A stretch of DNA of 64,000 bases from Riptortus pedestris (GCA_019009955.1 CM032231.1:93238001-93302000); one strand, 5' to 3'; counted from the stretch's first letter, positions 35,901-46,577 are shown. Numbers and translations: made by a program. The notes: a model not told the origin generated them from the letters alone.

Positions 35901-36082
35901 AGAGTGGAGGCTTTACTATGGTGAAAAAAGATGGCGACATTGAGAAGGAAGAGCTTGAGAAAGCGGAAAAAGAGAGGCTCGAGGAGGCAGATGATCCTGA
36001 AGAACTTGCGAGGCAACGTGCTATGGATGATTTTAAAGACACCAACAAACGCGGCTGGGGAAATAGATATAATCGCAGTTAA
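29882..36082 (+). CDS. IGBP1: IGBP1 / alpha4 (Tap42-like) regulator of PP2A-type phosphatases, three exons
   Basis: Exons 29882-29995, 33201-33934 and 35884-36082 join in frame to a 348-residue protein, close to human IGBP1 (339). Family role: a cytosolic TPR-like helical protein that binds and stabilises the catalytic subunits of PP2A, PP4 and PP6 and links them to TOR signalling. Visible support: MLEEATRLTSLTGIFSSNES and IEEVATDNLRLFLLPALLG in the helical half; RATKIQRFKEEKALEEEL, containing the Arg/Lys pair reported as R155/K158 for PP2Ac binding in mammals; the signature FGAGYPSLPTMTVQEFYE; an acidic Glu-rich linker; and the C-terminus DTNKRGWGNRYNRS. The start was chosen at the ATG beginning MASSGNEDKKLLELFDEGF, which aligns with the family N-terminus. 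It looks intact. Introns are transposon-rich. Confidence 0.95.
29996..31418 (+). other. IGBP1 intron 1, first part; possible tRNA-like SINE head near 30715-30811 (minus)
   Basis: Mostly AT-rich. On the minus strand gtccagtggctcatccatca and gaaaccctgggatcac suggest a decayed tRNA-like A and B box. A 63-codon frame at 30530 has no recognised motif. Confidence 0.3.
31419..31865 (-). pseudogene. Tc1-like transposase fragment, broken
   Basis: On the minus strand WDKVTFSDSKKAEW, then VVKHGGGNALVLGCMTALGV, then IMNHIVYTDILQSNLKHSAQ match, in order, the Tc1 blocks W..V.FSDESKF, KHGGGS.MVWGC and IM...Y..IL..NL. There are several stops and frameshifts, and both the HTH region and the rest of the catalytic domain are absent or decayed. 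It lies in IGBP1 intron 1, antisense to the gene. Confidence 0.75.
31915..32150 (+). mobile_element. Family X, left part with short TA tract
   Basis: tagatttcccttatgggaaa, gaggtcgtactcatgatg, gtccatcgatcctacccag and gaggtccgttcaaag match the left end. A TA tract and a decayed body follow up to the G-rich block near 32125. Confidence 0.7.
32151..32675 (+). mobile_element. Decayed family X body and right end
   Basis: Only patches match: a stretch near 32560-32610 and gcatattggaaatc...agtttacgcagcccctgcag at 32628-32668. The last bases of the family terminus (gtgacggac) are missing. Confidence 0.4.
33201..33934 (+). CDS. IGBP1: IGBP1 exon 2 (helical domain and FGAGYPSLPTMT motif)
   Basis: Acceptor gatttcag; it starts SKVKQAMRMLEE directly continuous with exon 1 (phase 0). 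It ends two bases into the Ile codon after QDG; donor gtgagt at 33935. Confidence 0.95.
33935..35024 (+). other. IGBP1 intron 2, first part, unclassified
   Basis: AT-rich. Overlapping short frames on the minus strand at 34563-34845 do not match any family I know. Confidence 0.35.
35025..35785 (+). mobile_element. Family X copy split by a SINE, in IGBP1 intron 2
   Basis: Left of the SINE: ccaaatattgttttca and the ttttacgttctttctctaaaatgc segment. Right of it: tttataccatactctacatt, the poly-G gtttagaga block, gtcggatcgaaaaatg, and the terminus ggaaatctgcttaatttatg...gtccctgcgtgatgaacttt. The two parts are continuous once the SINE and one duplication are removed. Confidence 0.7.
35166..35397 (-). 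mobile_element. tRNA-derived SINE, full length, minus strand
   Basis: Perfect 9-bp target duplication taaaatgct (35157-35165 and 35398-35406). On the minus strand: a tRNA-like head with gccgtgcgagttaaggcg (A box region) and ggcgggttcgattcctgccc (B box), the conserved body, and an AT-rich tail at the low-coordinate end. It is inserted in a family X copy. It supplies the empty-site allele for the 48-bp palindrome in the SINE at 23878. Confidence 0.88.
35884..36082 (+). CDS. IGBP1: IGBP1 exon 3 (acidic C-terminus)
   Basis: Acceptor attttgcag. It completes Ile and encodes FPSKMESGGFTMVKKDGD, an EKEELEKAEKERLEE coiled/acidic stretch and DDFKDTNKRGWGNRYNRS, then TAA at 36080-36082. Confidence 0.94.
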
Positions 36083-36138
36083 AGCTCATTTCCTTCCATT
36101 AATATATGTATTAACTTGTGTTTTTGTAACATAATTGT

Positions 36139-36144
36139 AATAAA
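36139..36144 (+). terminator. IGBP1: IGBP1 poly(A) signal AATAAA
   Basis: A canonical hexamer 57 bases after the stop codon. It implies a short 3' UTR. Confidence 0.75.
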
Positions 36145-37356
36145 GCTTTGAACTGTAGATATTTTTTAGAATATTTGAAATTTTCTTACGTCTCATATCA
36201 CTGTATATATTAATTTATTAAAAAACTTAACATATTGAATACCCAAAATAAAATGATGACAGCAATAATTTATTATTTCTGTGGACATTCAAATATTTTC
36301 ACTAGTCCTGCATCATAGAATGTTTTAGAGTTTGTTACCCACTTTTCTAAATTTCTTTGTATGATTTACCTCATTCTTTTAAATTTACGAACAATTATTT
36401 AATTCACAAACATATGTCCTACCATTCATCTTCTCTCTTTTGTTTTACATGCGCTTTTCTCTTTTTTCTAAAATGGTGACTAAATCTGAGTTATCTACAA
36501 ACGTAAATCAGAAGCGATGATCCAGTGGGTCTAAAATAGTCACATAATTTTATTAATATTAAAACAAATTTAAGAAAAAATACAAAAAAGGCATATATGA
36601 AAAATGTATGACTGAAGACAATTATGAGTAAAAGAAGGAATTACTAAAAATATCTTGAAAACATTAATAATTTGTCCCTGATGAAGGAGTTTTAAGTCTT
36701 CATAAGAACGTTCAAAATTTTAAATATTTTGCTTTTTTTTTAAAAAAAATGATTGTTATTAAAATTATACTAAAAACAACACTTTTTTAACAAACAGATA
36801 ATGGAATTTCATTTATTTTGTATTTACAATATAAATATTGTTCAACCAAAAAATCAAAGAATATAGCATTTAAAATATTTTTAAAGTTAATGCCTCTACT
36901 CTGCTCTTTGTAAGATCAATTTAACTTTTTTTTTATTGTTATTTTAGCTTTTTTATTTGTTGTTGTATGGTTTTTCCTTGAAATATTTTGTACAGATAAT
37001 GTAAATCAACTTTAAAGTAAAATATGGTTTTAATAAAATATTCATTTTTTTTAACCTTTTCTCTCTTATGTAGCTTCATTTTTCTAACTACAATTCACAC
37101 ACATGACTAGATTTTATAGATTTCTGGGCTCTACTCAACAACAAAATAGTCTATATTTAACCATTTTTATATGTTGATTATATTTGGTAATGGCCCAAAT
37201 GAGCGTAGTAATGATTGGTTCTATGGGTTTGTCATGTTTAAAGCGCAGATGATTTCTCATAATTGGTATAATTGAGGTGGATTGGATCAGCAGCTTACAC
37301 TCATTCTGTGAAGTTAAAAAAAAAAAATAAAATAGAATTTTATTTTCTTTAAATGT

Positions 37357-37358
<2 letters not shown>
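36145..37358. other. AT-rich intergenic sequence downstream of IGBP1
   Basis: Many A and T runs. No gene or repeat family was recognised. Confidence 0.5.
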
Positions 37359-37418
<60 letters not shown>

Positions 37419-38358
37419 CTCTATCTTGAATATTAACACAGATATTTGCATTTTTTTAGTTTCCATACTTCAGTAACCCCCACTTCTTCTCATGTCAACA
37501 ACAATTGAGCTGTTATATCATGAACCACTTTATTTGAAGTGAAATTACCAAATATTGTTTTCATGAAGAATGAAAACAGACAAAATGTAAATTAATAATT
37601 AATTTTAAATGTTCGTTAACGACTGAAATAGAACAGAGGGTGGGGGTAGTTTAGAGGGGGGAATATCGAAAATTCAAAATATCTACGCTACTAGTGTCGG
37701 TTAGAAATATTATATAGAATCATTGTAAATGTAATGTTCTATAAATGTTGTTATGTACATGTTTTCTCTATATTGTATATTAACTGAGATATATCCATGT
37801 TTTAGTTTTCAGTCATCAGTAAACCTGCATTCTTACTCATGCCATATTAAAAATAAGCTGTTATATCATAAACCACATCATTCCAAGGTTAAATACTAAA
37901 TATAGCTTTCATTGAACTTTTATTTTTGGATGTAAATACGTTATGTGATGATGAAGACTTTCCGTTTCTTACCCAGAAATGTATTCAATATATACCATAC
38001 TCTATATTTAACAGTTTCAGCCAACAATATAGATCATAATTGTTATTCATGGAAATCGGACTTGGAATAGTGGGGGCTTAGAGGGGGGAATAAGCAAATT
38101 CAAAATATCTTGTTAAAATATTAATGCTCTACAATTGTTGTTCTATGCATTATTTTGTAACTCGAGTATAATGAGAGTTATTTGTACTTTCTTGTATTCT
38201 CTTGGGTTAGTTATTCAGTAGCCCAGCTCTTCTACTCATGGGTTATTTACATTAAATAGACAATATTTTATGAAATAAGATCCCTAGTGTGTTATACCAG
38301 CACGTGTGAAGTCTGCTTAGTTTATGTAGCCCCTGCGTGATGATGGACTTTTGATGTA
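37359..38358 (+). mobile_element. Family X copy with (TA)n and internally repeated body
   Basis: A pure (TA)n tract at 37359-37414 is followed by three related body segments (about 37418-37600, 37608-37945 and 37960-38340). Each has a gggg...ttagagggg-type block or the following cttgaatattaacacagata-type block. It ends with gtgaagtctgcttagtttat...ccctgcgtgatgatggactttt. Confidence 0.65.
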
Positions 38359-38493
38359 GGGAATGATCAACTCGACGTACACCCGGAGGGTCTGTGGCCA
38401 GTTCAAACAGTCAGCTTGCCTGTGGACAGGAGATAAGAGAGTCATAATCGTTAGTCGACTTTTTATCATTAGTCGTATAGACATATATACTTA

Positions 38494-40212
38494 CTAGATC
38501 AGATACCCGGCTTCGCCCGAGAATTCATTTGAGGCTGAATGGTGATGGTATTTTTTTGGCAAGGCTTTACTTTGCACAATATTTTGACATTTGCCCGTCC
38601 CAGTGTTTAGGGTTTATACCCGTCGTTGCTATGGATTTGCTAATAATAAAATTAATTTTTTATGTAAGACTTCACTGTTCTCCATATTGTCATATTTCTC
38701 GTTGCCTGTGCATTATGCATAGATTTGAATTATTAAGGACAAAATATTAACATACATTTGAATTAATTTTTCCAGGTGAGGTACCTGGTAGTTCATATTG
38801 AAAAGAATTGTTCAACATATCAATATTTCTACGCAAAATACTTGCTTCATACATTGTTCCCGAAAAAAATGTATAAGGGAGGCCTGAAATTAAAAATAGC
38901 GATATTTTGTTTCCTATTGGTTTTTCGGCAAATATGCACATAACAAAAGTTATTTATTTTATTATTTTGAGTAACTTTTGTTATATACACTTTCGTATTA
39001 TACCTAAGTATAAATGAGTTAAACGCTAAAAATTATAGCGGGAGTCAAAAATTTTATTTTGCACAAAAGAATCAACCGAATTAAATAAAACTCGGTACGT
39101 GCATTAGGACTAACGCCTTCATTATAACAAACCATACCAACATTTCTAGGGATGGGCAGGAGTGGGTGTTGTAAGGGGGGTCTGAAATAAAAAATAGCGG
39201 TATTTCGCTTTCTATTGGGTTTTCTGCAAATATGCACATGACAAAAGTTGTTTATTTTGTTATTTCAAGTAATTTGTGTAGTAATATTAATATAATGTTA
39301 TTTTTTAACGCGAGTAACAGTTTACACCAAATAAAGTATACTGCTCCCCCCCCCCCTTCTCTTATCCCAAACATTAATTCATAAGAAACGCCGGTTTTCT
39401 CTAAGTGTATTTAATACATTATTTAATTAGAACGTGAAAAATATTAAAACAAACAGTTTTCATATTGTGAAGATAATGTAATCTGATTTGTTAATATAAT
39501 TTAATGTTTTACAGAATTGATATCCTAAAGGAGTTGGCAGCACTGAGCTTAGGGAGGTGCGGCGATACTTCCTTTGTCCTATCAGTTCTGCCGATCTCAT
39601 ATTGGTCTATGTATGCATGTTACTTGATGCTTACACTTTTAGCAATGCAGAATTATTCTCAGGAATGTGAATTTGTTTAATAATCATAAATAAATAATTT
39701 AAAAGGATGAACGCTGGGGATGTGCACCCAGTTATTTCTGGTATTTATTAACTCTGCTCCGTTAATGTATGATATACTTTACTAAATACCAATATAAATA
39801 TACAGTTTACAATCGAGACTTACAAAAGAGTATTTTTAATAGCGGTTATGACTTACCTAAAACAGCTGTCACCATTAAGCTTTGTACCGCATCAAGGGAA
39901 AGGAACTTTTATTCATACATGCTTTGGAAGATAGAATACTTTCTACGATTATGAATTATACTGTTCAATACGTTATAAAAAAAAAAACGACATGCACAGG
40001 AGACGGGAAATATAAAAAATATTGAGGAGAGGAAAGTCTTAAATAACAAATAATTTTATTATGAACAAATCCATAGCAAACGACGGGTATGAACCCTAAA
40101 GACTGTGACGGGGAAATGTCAAAATATTGTGGAAAGTAAAGACTTGCCAAAAAAATACCATCTTCATTCAAGCTCAAATGAATTCCCGGGCGAAGCCGGG
40201 TACCTTAGCTAG
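38494..40212. mobile_element. Composite Helitron with 3' termini at both ends and foreign interior
   Basis: At the left, on the minus strand, the Helitron 3' end (CTAG 38494-38497, hairpin cccggcttcgcccg) runs inward to about 38872. There the strand switches: 38873-39250 is Helitron body in plus orientation (ggcctgaaattaaaaatagc, then the tatgcacataacaaaagttr motif). At the right, 39990-40212 is a plus-strand 3' end (cccgggcgaagccgggtacc, then CTAG 40209-40212). Between them, about 39260-39985 has no similarity to other Helitron copies here. Confidence 0.65.
39260..39985. other. Non-Helitron segment inside the composite Helitron
   Basis: It includes a GC-richer stretch with gagttggcagcactgagctt and gggaggtgcggcgatacttc, not seen in other copies in the window. 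It may be a captured host fragment or another insertion. No splice structure or long ORF is visible. Confidence 0.35.
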
Positions 40213-40335
40213 TATATATATTGAGTGGGCTTCATTTTCGTCATCTCCTGGGTAGTATCGATGGACATTTGAGGAAATGTTTCAATAGTTGCGTCATGAG
40301 TACGACCTCTATAGCTGATTCCCCTTAAAAGAAAG
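40213..40335 (-). mobile_element. Family X, left-end fragment, minus strand
   Basis: cattttcgtcatctcctggg, atcgatggacatttgagg and gcgtcatgagtacgacctct are the family left end in reverse. It directly follows the Helitron CTAG, at the place where the TA tract of X should be. Confidence 0.65.
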
Positions 40336-40708
40336 CTGTTAACAATAATTCTTTAATATTGGTGGGGAAATAGGTGTGCCGTAAGTATTCTGGTGTAGGG
40401 AACGATGGCATTTTGCTTCTAAGCGCAATAGTTCAATGTGATCTATATTGCATCTCTAGGGAACAGGGAGGCATAAAACGATTTGTGGGATCTCCTTGGT
40501 ATTTCAGATCGGTTTTCCTATTGGCAACATTTTCCGCTCTCCGCACCAATTCCATATTCCGACGGTCAAGGTTTGTCTGACCACCGTCGATATCCAGGGC
40601 TCAAAAGGAACTTTATTCGAGCATTCTCCTATAAATAATTTACACCTATTGTGTATTTGTAGATTAATCAACAATTAATATTGCTCAATTGAGAAATGCC
40701 CATCGATC

Positions 40709-40818
<110 letters not shown>

Positions 40819-40833
40819 ATTTTGAATGGACCT

Positions 40834-40955
40834 CATTTTAGCAGATTTCCCTTAAGGGAAACTTCTCAGCTAATGTCTGACTAACTCAAGACGGATGCGG
40901 GGCGAGTTTCAAAAAATTTCCTCAAGTGTCCATCGATACCTAAACCAAGGAGATG
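40834..40955 (+). mobile_element. Family X, left-end fragment
   Basis: TTAGCAGATTTCCCTTAAGG through tgtccatcgatacc and ggagatgacgaaa. It ends exactly where a minus-strand X right end begins (aaaagtccgtcac). Confidence 0.7.
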
Positions 40956-41815
40956 ACGAAAAAGTCCGTCACAGACCTGTCTGAGTAAACTAAGCAGATT
41001 TCCCACGTGAAGGTTTTAACAAATAGATAAATATACATTCAGGTAACACTACGTGAATGCTCAGTAAATGTACAATACAAGCTGAATTGTAAACCAAAAC
41101 TGCAAGCCAACCAAGTGCTGCTTAGTTAATTTAGATCGGAAAGACAAACAATGAGCGGCGAGAAGAATATATTTGAATATATCATAATAATTTTATGAAA
41201 CTATTTACTATAGTGCTAGTGGTGTAATTTGTAATGAATCAGAATCAATTTATTACTCAATCACTCAAATTTTAGTAATCCAAAAACAAAAGAAGGGGGG
41301 GGGGGTCAACAGCACGTTTTGGCATATTATAGACTCAGAAAGTTCAATGAAAACACACACAATATAGTAGGTATTTAGGCTTCAATTCAGAGATAGGATA
41401 TTTTTTATATAACAAGGAAGAATTATTTATTGCAACACATGTACACAGTAAGTGTTTAACTGAAGGCTGAAAACTGAAAAATGTAAATATCTCGGTTAAT
41501 ATATTCAAGATAGAGAAAAAATGTATATCAACATCATTTATATGAGTGTATTTTAATTTTCAATAAGATTGATTTTATAGCACGTTTTTTCGATCCGACT
41601 ATGTAGTAACGGAGATATTTCGAATGTTCAAAATTAAAGCATAACCCATCGTTAACAACAACACTAAATCCCCCCCTCCCTCCCCCTGTCTCATTTCAGC
41701 CTTAACGAACTTGATACTTGGTCTTTTACATAACAAACGACTAAATACTCGATTTGGTTTATGTAGAGACGATAACAGAATTGAGACCGCTAGAGCGTAC
41801 CACAGTACAATATAT
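40956..41815 (-). mobile_element. Family X repeat, long form, minus strand
   Basis: It starts aaaagtccgtcacagacctg..taaactaagcagatttccca and shares the long-form segment (aatcagaatcaatttattac, aaaacaaaagaaggggg) with the copy at 24764. It then shows the body in reverse up to gaccgctagagcgtaccaca near 41800. Confidence 0.7.
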
Positions 41816-42313
41816 AGACAGCTGTCTCCCACTCCCTATTTATTACGTGTTTTATAGCCATCGAACTTCAGATACAATAAGGATGAAAAAAAGGTCAAGG
41901 AATAAGTATTTTATGTCTGTTTAGATAGCTTACTATAAATTAGAGAAGTGAATTATTTTATAACAAGAAATGAAAATAGTTGTGCAAAAGGGTGTTGAAC
42001 TTTCTCTCATCTGATAGATCTTGTTGGGGTATATGTTTTTTTTTGTTACAAAAAAAACAATTGCTTTTAAATTAGTTTTTAGCTCTAATTTTTGGGTAAT
42101 TTACAGAATAAAATTTAGAAAACAATGAATATTCCGAACGCCCACTTTCCTTATCCAATATAAACGTCTAGGTTGAGTGTTTTAAACTTAAAAAAAAAAA
42201 AGAATTAAAATGTTACTATCATTTTAATTCCTTTTTGGGGGGAATCCAGCCTCGCATTAAATCTCACTTTTAGTGGTGTTGCTAAGTAACCTGTTCAGTG
42301 TAATCAACCAAAT
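41816..42313. other. Unclassified; contains a 17-bp motif repeated inverted near 45250
   Basis: aaaatagttgtgcaaaa near 41976-41992 reappears as its complement near 45248-45264. A small inverted repeat (agaattaaaatg/cattttaattcct) lies at about 42199-42231. No gene was recognised. Confidence 0.3.
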
Positions 42314-42590
42314 ATGGCTAGATTTACCAACGCTGAATACGGGACATAGTCTAGTACGTATGGATTCTGGCGCGATGGGCACTGCACGTTAGCATTTCGG
42401 GAATATAGCAGTACGGTTTCCTGACCGAGAAAACCCCACACAGAGGCTGTTTTTTACCAGCACTTTCAGAAGCGCTCGAAGAGAAACTGGTCCTTCTCAT
42501 GTAATCGTCGTGGAAACCGTAATGCACTCCCTTGATGGAAGCCGACCTGAAGGCGTCGAGCGAGAGGATACTGACAACGGGAGCCTATTT
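42314..42590 (+). pseudogene. DUF4817-type transposase N-terminus, broken
   Basis: It begins MARFTNAEYGT, stop, then STYGFWRDGHCTLAFREYSS, stop, then PRKPHTEAVFYQHFQKRSKR. This follows the pattern MARYTNxEY..I...YG...G....A.R.Y...FP.RR.P....F of DUF4817 proteins in insect transposons. Several stops; only the N-terminal HTH region remains. Confidence 0.55.
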
Positions 42591-43139
42591 ACGGTATAAG
42601 ATAAGGTAGCGCCATTCGCGAGTAGCCAATCAAATGCAGCAACCTCTACGTCACTGGCTAAAATTCTTCGTGGCCTGGGCAAAGGATCCGTAAATAACGA
42701 ATCAATATAATCGTTTCTGATTAATTTGGCGAATAAAAAATTGTTAAAATGTATATTTCTGTAAATGATACAAATTCCTTTAGTTGAATATATTTTATTT
42801 CAACAATAAACCATGTTACAAATTTAGATTCCATTAAAAAGCAATAATACATAATAGTTCCTGAAAAGAAATTTTATATATGTTGGGTTACATTTAAAAA
42901 TCAGCGTAATTTTTCCTAGGTAATTAGCACAACAAAAAAGTACAACATTTACTAATATTAAGATGAAATCTCCAAAACAGAAAACTGATTAGAATGACTT
43001 TCTATTATACAAACAAATAAAAAGTTAAAAACAAATGAGATTAAACCCAAGCAATAAACAATTGATAACCCAGTTAAAAATGATATAAAAATGACTAAAA
43101 TTAATTTTAAACATCAGCATAGTCAATATAGGTACAATA

Positions 43140-44030
43140 GATTTTTTAAAAGTTATCATATGCATGTAGTCCTCCTGGTAATAAAAAATGCTTATATTCT
43201 AGTCACTAATCCTTGGTTCCAGTAAGCATCCCTTGTGAAGAGAATGGCACTGATGTTGGAAGCATATGCGATTAAAGAAACCATTATTCACGTGTCCCAT
43301 AGAATAGTAACTAACTTGGAGGAAACATGTAATATCATTAAAATGATAAATCCATGGAATTAAACTCCTATAGTGCTCTATAAAAACACTACAACAAAAG
43401 TTAATCTGTTACTCAGGCTTTAAAAATTATCTTTTTTAAAAAAAAAAAAGGCTGTCAAAATTGGCATGTAGTCCTCCTTGTAATAAAAATTATGCTAAAC
43501 ATTTTGAGACCGCAGGGAAATCCCTGTTACAGTAGCATCCTTGTGAGAAAATGGCATAGATTTGACGCATATGCATTGAAACCGCACTGTTCCCCATTAG
43601 AATAAAAATAACTGCGAAGAAACATGTAATCATCTCTAATGAGCAGCTGGGAAATAATCACCCTTTAATGCTCTACAGCGGGAGCGGAAACTCATACAAG
43701 AAACAATTATTCTGTTTTCACAAATATTTTAAATCTTACCTTTTTTAAAGAAGCTCCCATTCGCATGAAGTCTGTCTTGTCCTAAACAGTTTTGCTGTGC
43801 GTAATTTTTTGAGTTATACATTGAAACCGCACTGTCCCATAGGAATAATTTTTATAATGCGAAGGAAAACCATGTATATCATGCTTAATGATGGAGCATG
43901 GAAATATACTCCTATAGTGTCTATATATAACACTACAAAAAATTATTCTTCCTTTTACTAATTTTTTAAATACGCACCATTAACATAAGTCTGTCTTGTC
44001 CAAACAGTTCTGCTGATATCGTTTGAGTGT
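43140..44030. repeat. Degenerate tandem array, about 300-bp period, three copies plus a partial
   Basis: Recurring anchors: gcatgtagtcctcctggtaa (43163), gcatgtagtcctccttgtaa (43462), gcatgaagtctgtcttgtcc (43764), cataagtctgtcttgtcc (43984). In register with them are attgaaaccgcactgt-like, gaaacatgtaatatcat-like and ctcctatagtg-like segments. Spacing is about 300, 300 and 220 bp. No ORF. Confidence 0.65.
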
Positions 44031-44399
44031 ATCTCTGAATTTGACTTTGGGTGAACACAAATCCTTTCCTTTCGTTTTTTTCGCCACGTGCATTTTTTTT
44101 CCTTCTTTTTGCATTTTTATCTGTAAATAACTGTTAGCCAATTTAGTAACTCTCTTTTTTAAATTAAAGTTATTACTTTCTAAATTTTTTTACTTGGATC
44201 AGCAAGGACTTTTATTGGTAATTCATGAATACCAGCAAGATTTATTTTCTTTAAGAGAATACATCCATCACCATCAACTTCTTCTGTTATTAATCCATGA
44301 AAAATACTTTTCAGCAAAACTTTTTTGGGAGAAATCTCATTAATGTGACGACCAGGGCACGTTGAGTTATATCATCACGTTTTTTACTCCGTACCAGTC

Positions 44400-44752
44400 A
44401 TCCTAGATGTTTCACATTTTGAGTCCGAAGGTAGAGCTAGTAGGTGTTTGTTTACTTACGGACGATACTGGTAAATTAAGAATGCGGCCCAGCTTCTCTT
44501 TTAAATATCAATCTATTAAAACATATCCTAACAATTCTGCTTGTAAATAACCTTTTGGTAATCACTATCACTGAAATGTTCTTGACAAAACGCCGAGCAA
44601 AAGTAGGATTAAATTTCAAATCTCCTCGTCCTACACAGAACATCCACTGTTTCTCTAATTTCTTCGTTTTTCGGGAAACCGGTGATAAGATACAGATCAT
44701 TTGCCTGTTCTCCTAGAGTTGTTGGAACATGATGCCATAGCACACTCACTCA
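44400..44752 (-). pseudogene. THAP-domain pseudogene
   Basis: On the minus strand MSECAMASCSNNSRRTGK (44752 down), stop, SVSYHRFPEK, then in other frames KQWMFCVGRGDLKFNPTFAR, FCQEHFSDSDYQKV and LQAELLGYVLI. The order C-x(n)-C-SNNS, YHRFP, W, C-x2-HF-SDSDY fits the C2CH zinc finger of THAP proteins (DNA binding, found in P-element transposases and THAP regulators). At least one in-frame stop and two frameshifts show it is dead. It could be a P-like transposon remnant or a retired host gene. Confidence 0.6.
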
Positions 44753-45332
44753 TTTTGAAAAAAAAAATCACTTATAACAATGGAAAATAAAACAATTAAC
44801 TAAAAACACAACGATGCTCACGATGTAAACAAAGCTGAGTTCAGCCCAGTGACGTCATGCGCCAAAGTCGTAAAAATTTTTGATCTGCGCACCTGCCGAA
44901 TGGCACCCCCCTGACTGAGGCACTTCAATACCAACCCTGGCACAGCGTCCGGAGAGCTGCTTCAGTTCTAAGCATACCAAAGACAACCATTTGGCGCACA
45001 TTAAGGGCGACCGCAGGCATGCTTACCATGTACAAAAGGTACAAAATTTAATACCCGCTGATTATCCCCGCCGATTAAATTTTTGTAATTGGTACAAAGA
45101 ACAATTGCAAAACGATGTAAACTTTTTTTTTCAATTACCTTTCTGTTAGTATAAGATTAGAATACAGTAATTGTAGTGGAATAACATTTATTGCTAAAAT
45201 TCATTCAAGGAATAAAATCCGCTCTTCCATTGGCCTTAACTAGTTTTTGCACAACTATTTTTAGTTTTTTGCGATTTTCTCGAAAACGAAGCGAAAACGA
45301 GGCATATGCCAGAGGACTTTTTGTTTTAGTTT
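44753..45332. other. Unclassified, locally GC-richer
   Basis: It contains a gtgacgtcatgcgc motif (44850-44863) and a GC-richer stretch to about 45050. It lies upstream of the THAP pseudogene, so it may include its former promoter. Nothing else is supported. Confidence 0.3.
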
Positions 45333-46353
45333 TAGCAGATTTCCCTTAAGGGAAATCAGCTATTGAGGTTGTACTCATGACGGAATTTTCGACATTAAGT
45401 TCTTCACGATATGTCCATCGATCCTACCTATAGATGACGAAAAAGAGGTCCGTTCAAACTGTATATATATATCTATATATATATATTTATATATATAATA
45501 AAATATATATATATCTATTAATATTTTGCCTGTTAACCGGCTCTAGCGTCGCAATTTTTGTTTAATAATCCTTACCAAACTTTATATTTAAGCGTCCTTT
45601 ACGTAAAAAGGAAAGATCAAGTTCGTTTGATACGGCTGAAATCGGACCCAGTAGGAGTGGGGTTTAAAGGGGAGGATTTTCGAAAAATCCGAAATATCTA
45701 TCTCCGTTACTTACTATACGTCGATCGAAAAATTATACAGAATCAATCTTATTACAAATTAAAATTTACTATAAATATTTGTTATATACATTTATCTCTA
45801 TCTTGAATATTAAACCGAGATATTTGCATTTTTCAGTTTTCACCAAACCGCCACTTCTACTCATGTTACGTAAACAATACTCTGATAAATAATAAATCAC
45901 ATAATTTGAAAGTTTTAAATACAAAAAATTGTATTCAAGAGACCTTTATTATACGAGATACATGCAAATATACACTGGTGACTTCCCCCCCCCCCATCTT
46001 AAAGTTTTGGACTACTAAAAGTTTATTGATTGAGATAACAATTATTCTGGACTCATTGATTAATTACTCAGTACTAGATATACTATAAAATAGTTCTCAA
46101 TAAAATTAATGTGTTATATTCTGATATATTTTCAGTATTTGTTTTTCACTTTCCGGGTGTGAGGCGGGACCCGTTGTTTACATTTCTAACCTAACGCTTC
46201 CGTCGGCAGCCTATTGAAATTGGATGAAACATTTCTTATTTCCGTTTGTATTTATTCACGGAGTTGTCGTTAGCAGTATGTATATTTATCTATTACTAAA
46301 CTTCACGAGGAAATCTGCATTAGTTTACGCAGCCCCTGCGTGACGGACTTTTT
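45333..46353 (+). mobile_element. Family X repeat, complete long form
   Basis: It starts TTAGCAGATTTCCCTTAAGG, then the imperfect palindrome, gaggttgtactcatgacgg and gaggtccgttcaaac. A TA-rich tract (about 45460-45520) and ctctagcgtcgcaatttttg follow, then the body, the long-form insert with a C10 run near 45987, and the terminus atctgcattagtttacgcag...gcgtgacggacttttt. It is the best full-length reference copy of the 1-kb form. Confidence 0.8.
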
Positions 46354-46409
46354 CGATCCCCTCTATCGATCCTAAAGTTTTGGCCGTTTGGTTTGGGGAC
46401 ACCCTGTAT

Positions 46410-46443
46410 ATCTAGATAGATAGATTGAATATAATATATATAT

Positions 46444-46485
<42 letters not shown>

Positions 46486-46519
46486 TAAATATTATATATC
46501 TATATATATATATATATAT

Positions 46520-46577
<58 letters not shown>

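Noticed and set aside
29882..36082. AGO1 and IGBP1 as parts of a functional operon-like pair
   Set aside because: They are on the same strand but 15 kb apart, with their own promoter or poly(A) signals expected. Nothing in the sequence links them.
38529..38750. Open frame MRLNGDGIFLARLYFAQYFD repeated near 40177, 50145 and 57935
   Set aside because: It is the Helitron 3' end read in reverse. It recurs with every copy but contains no known domain and is disrupted by copy-specific mutations.
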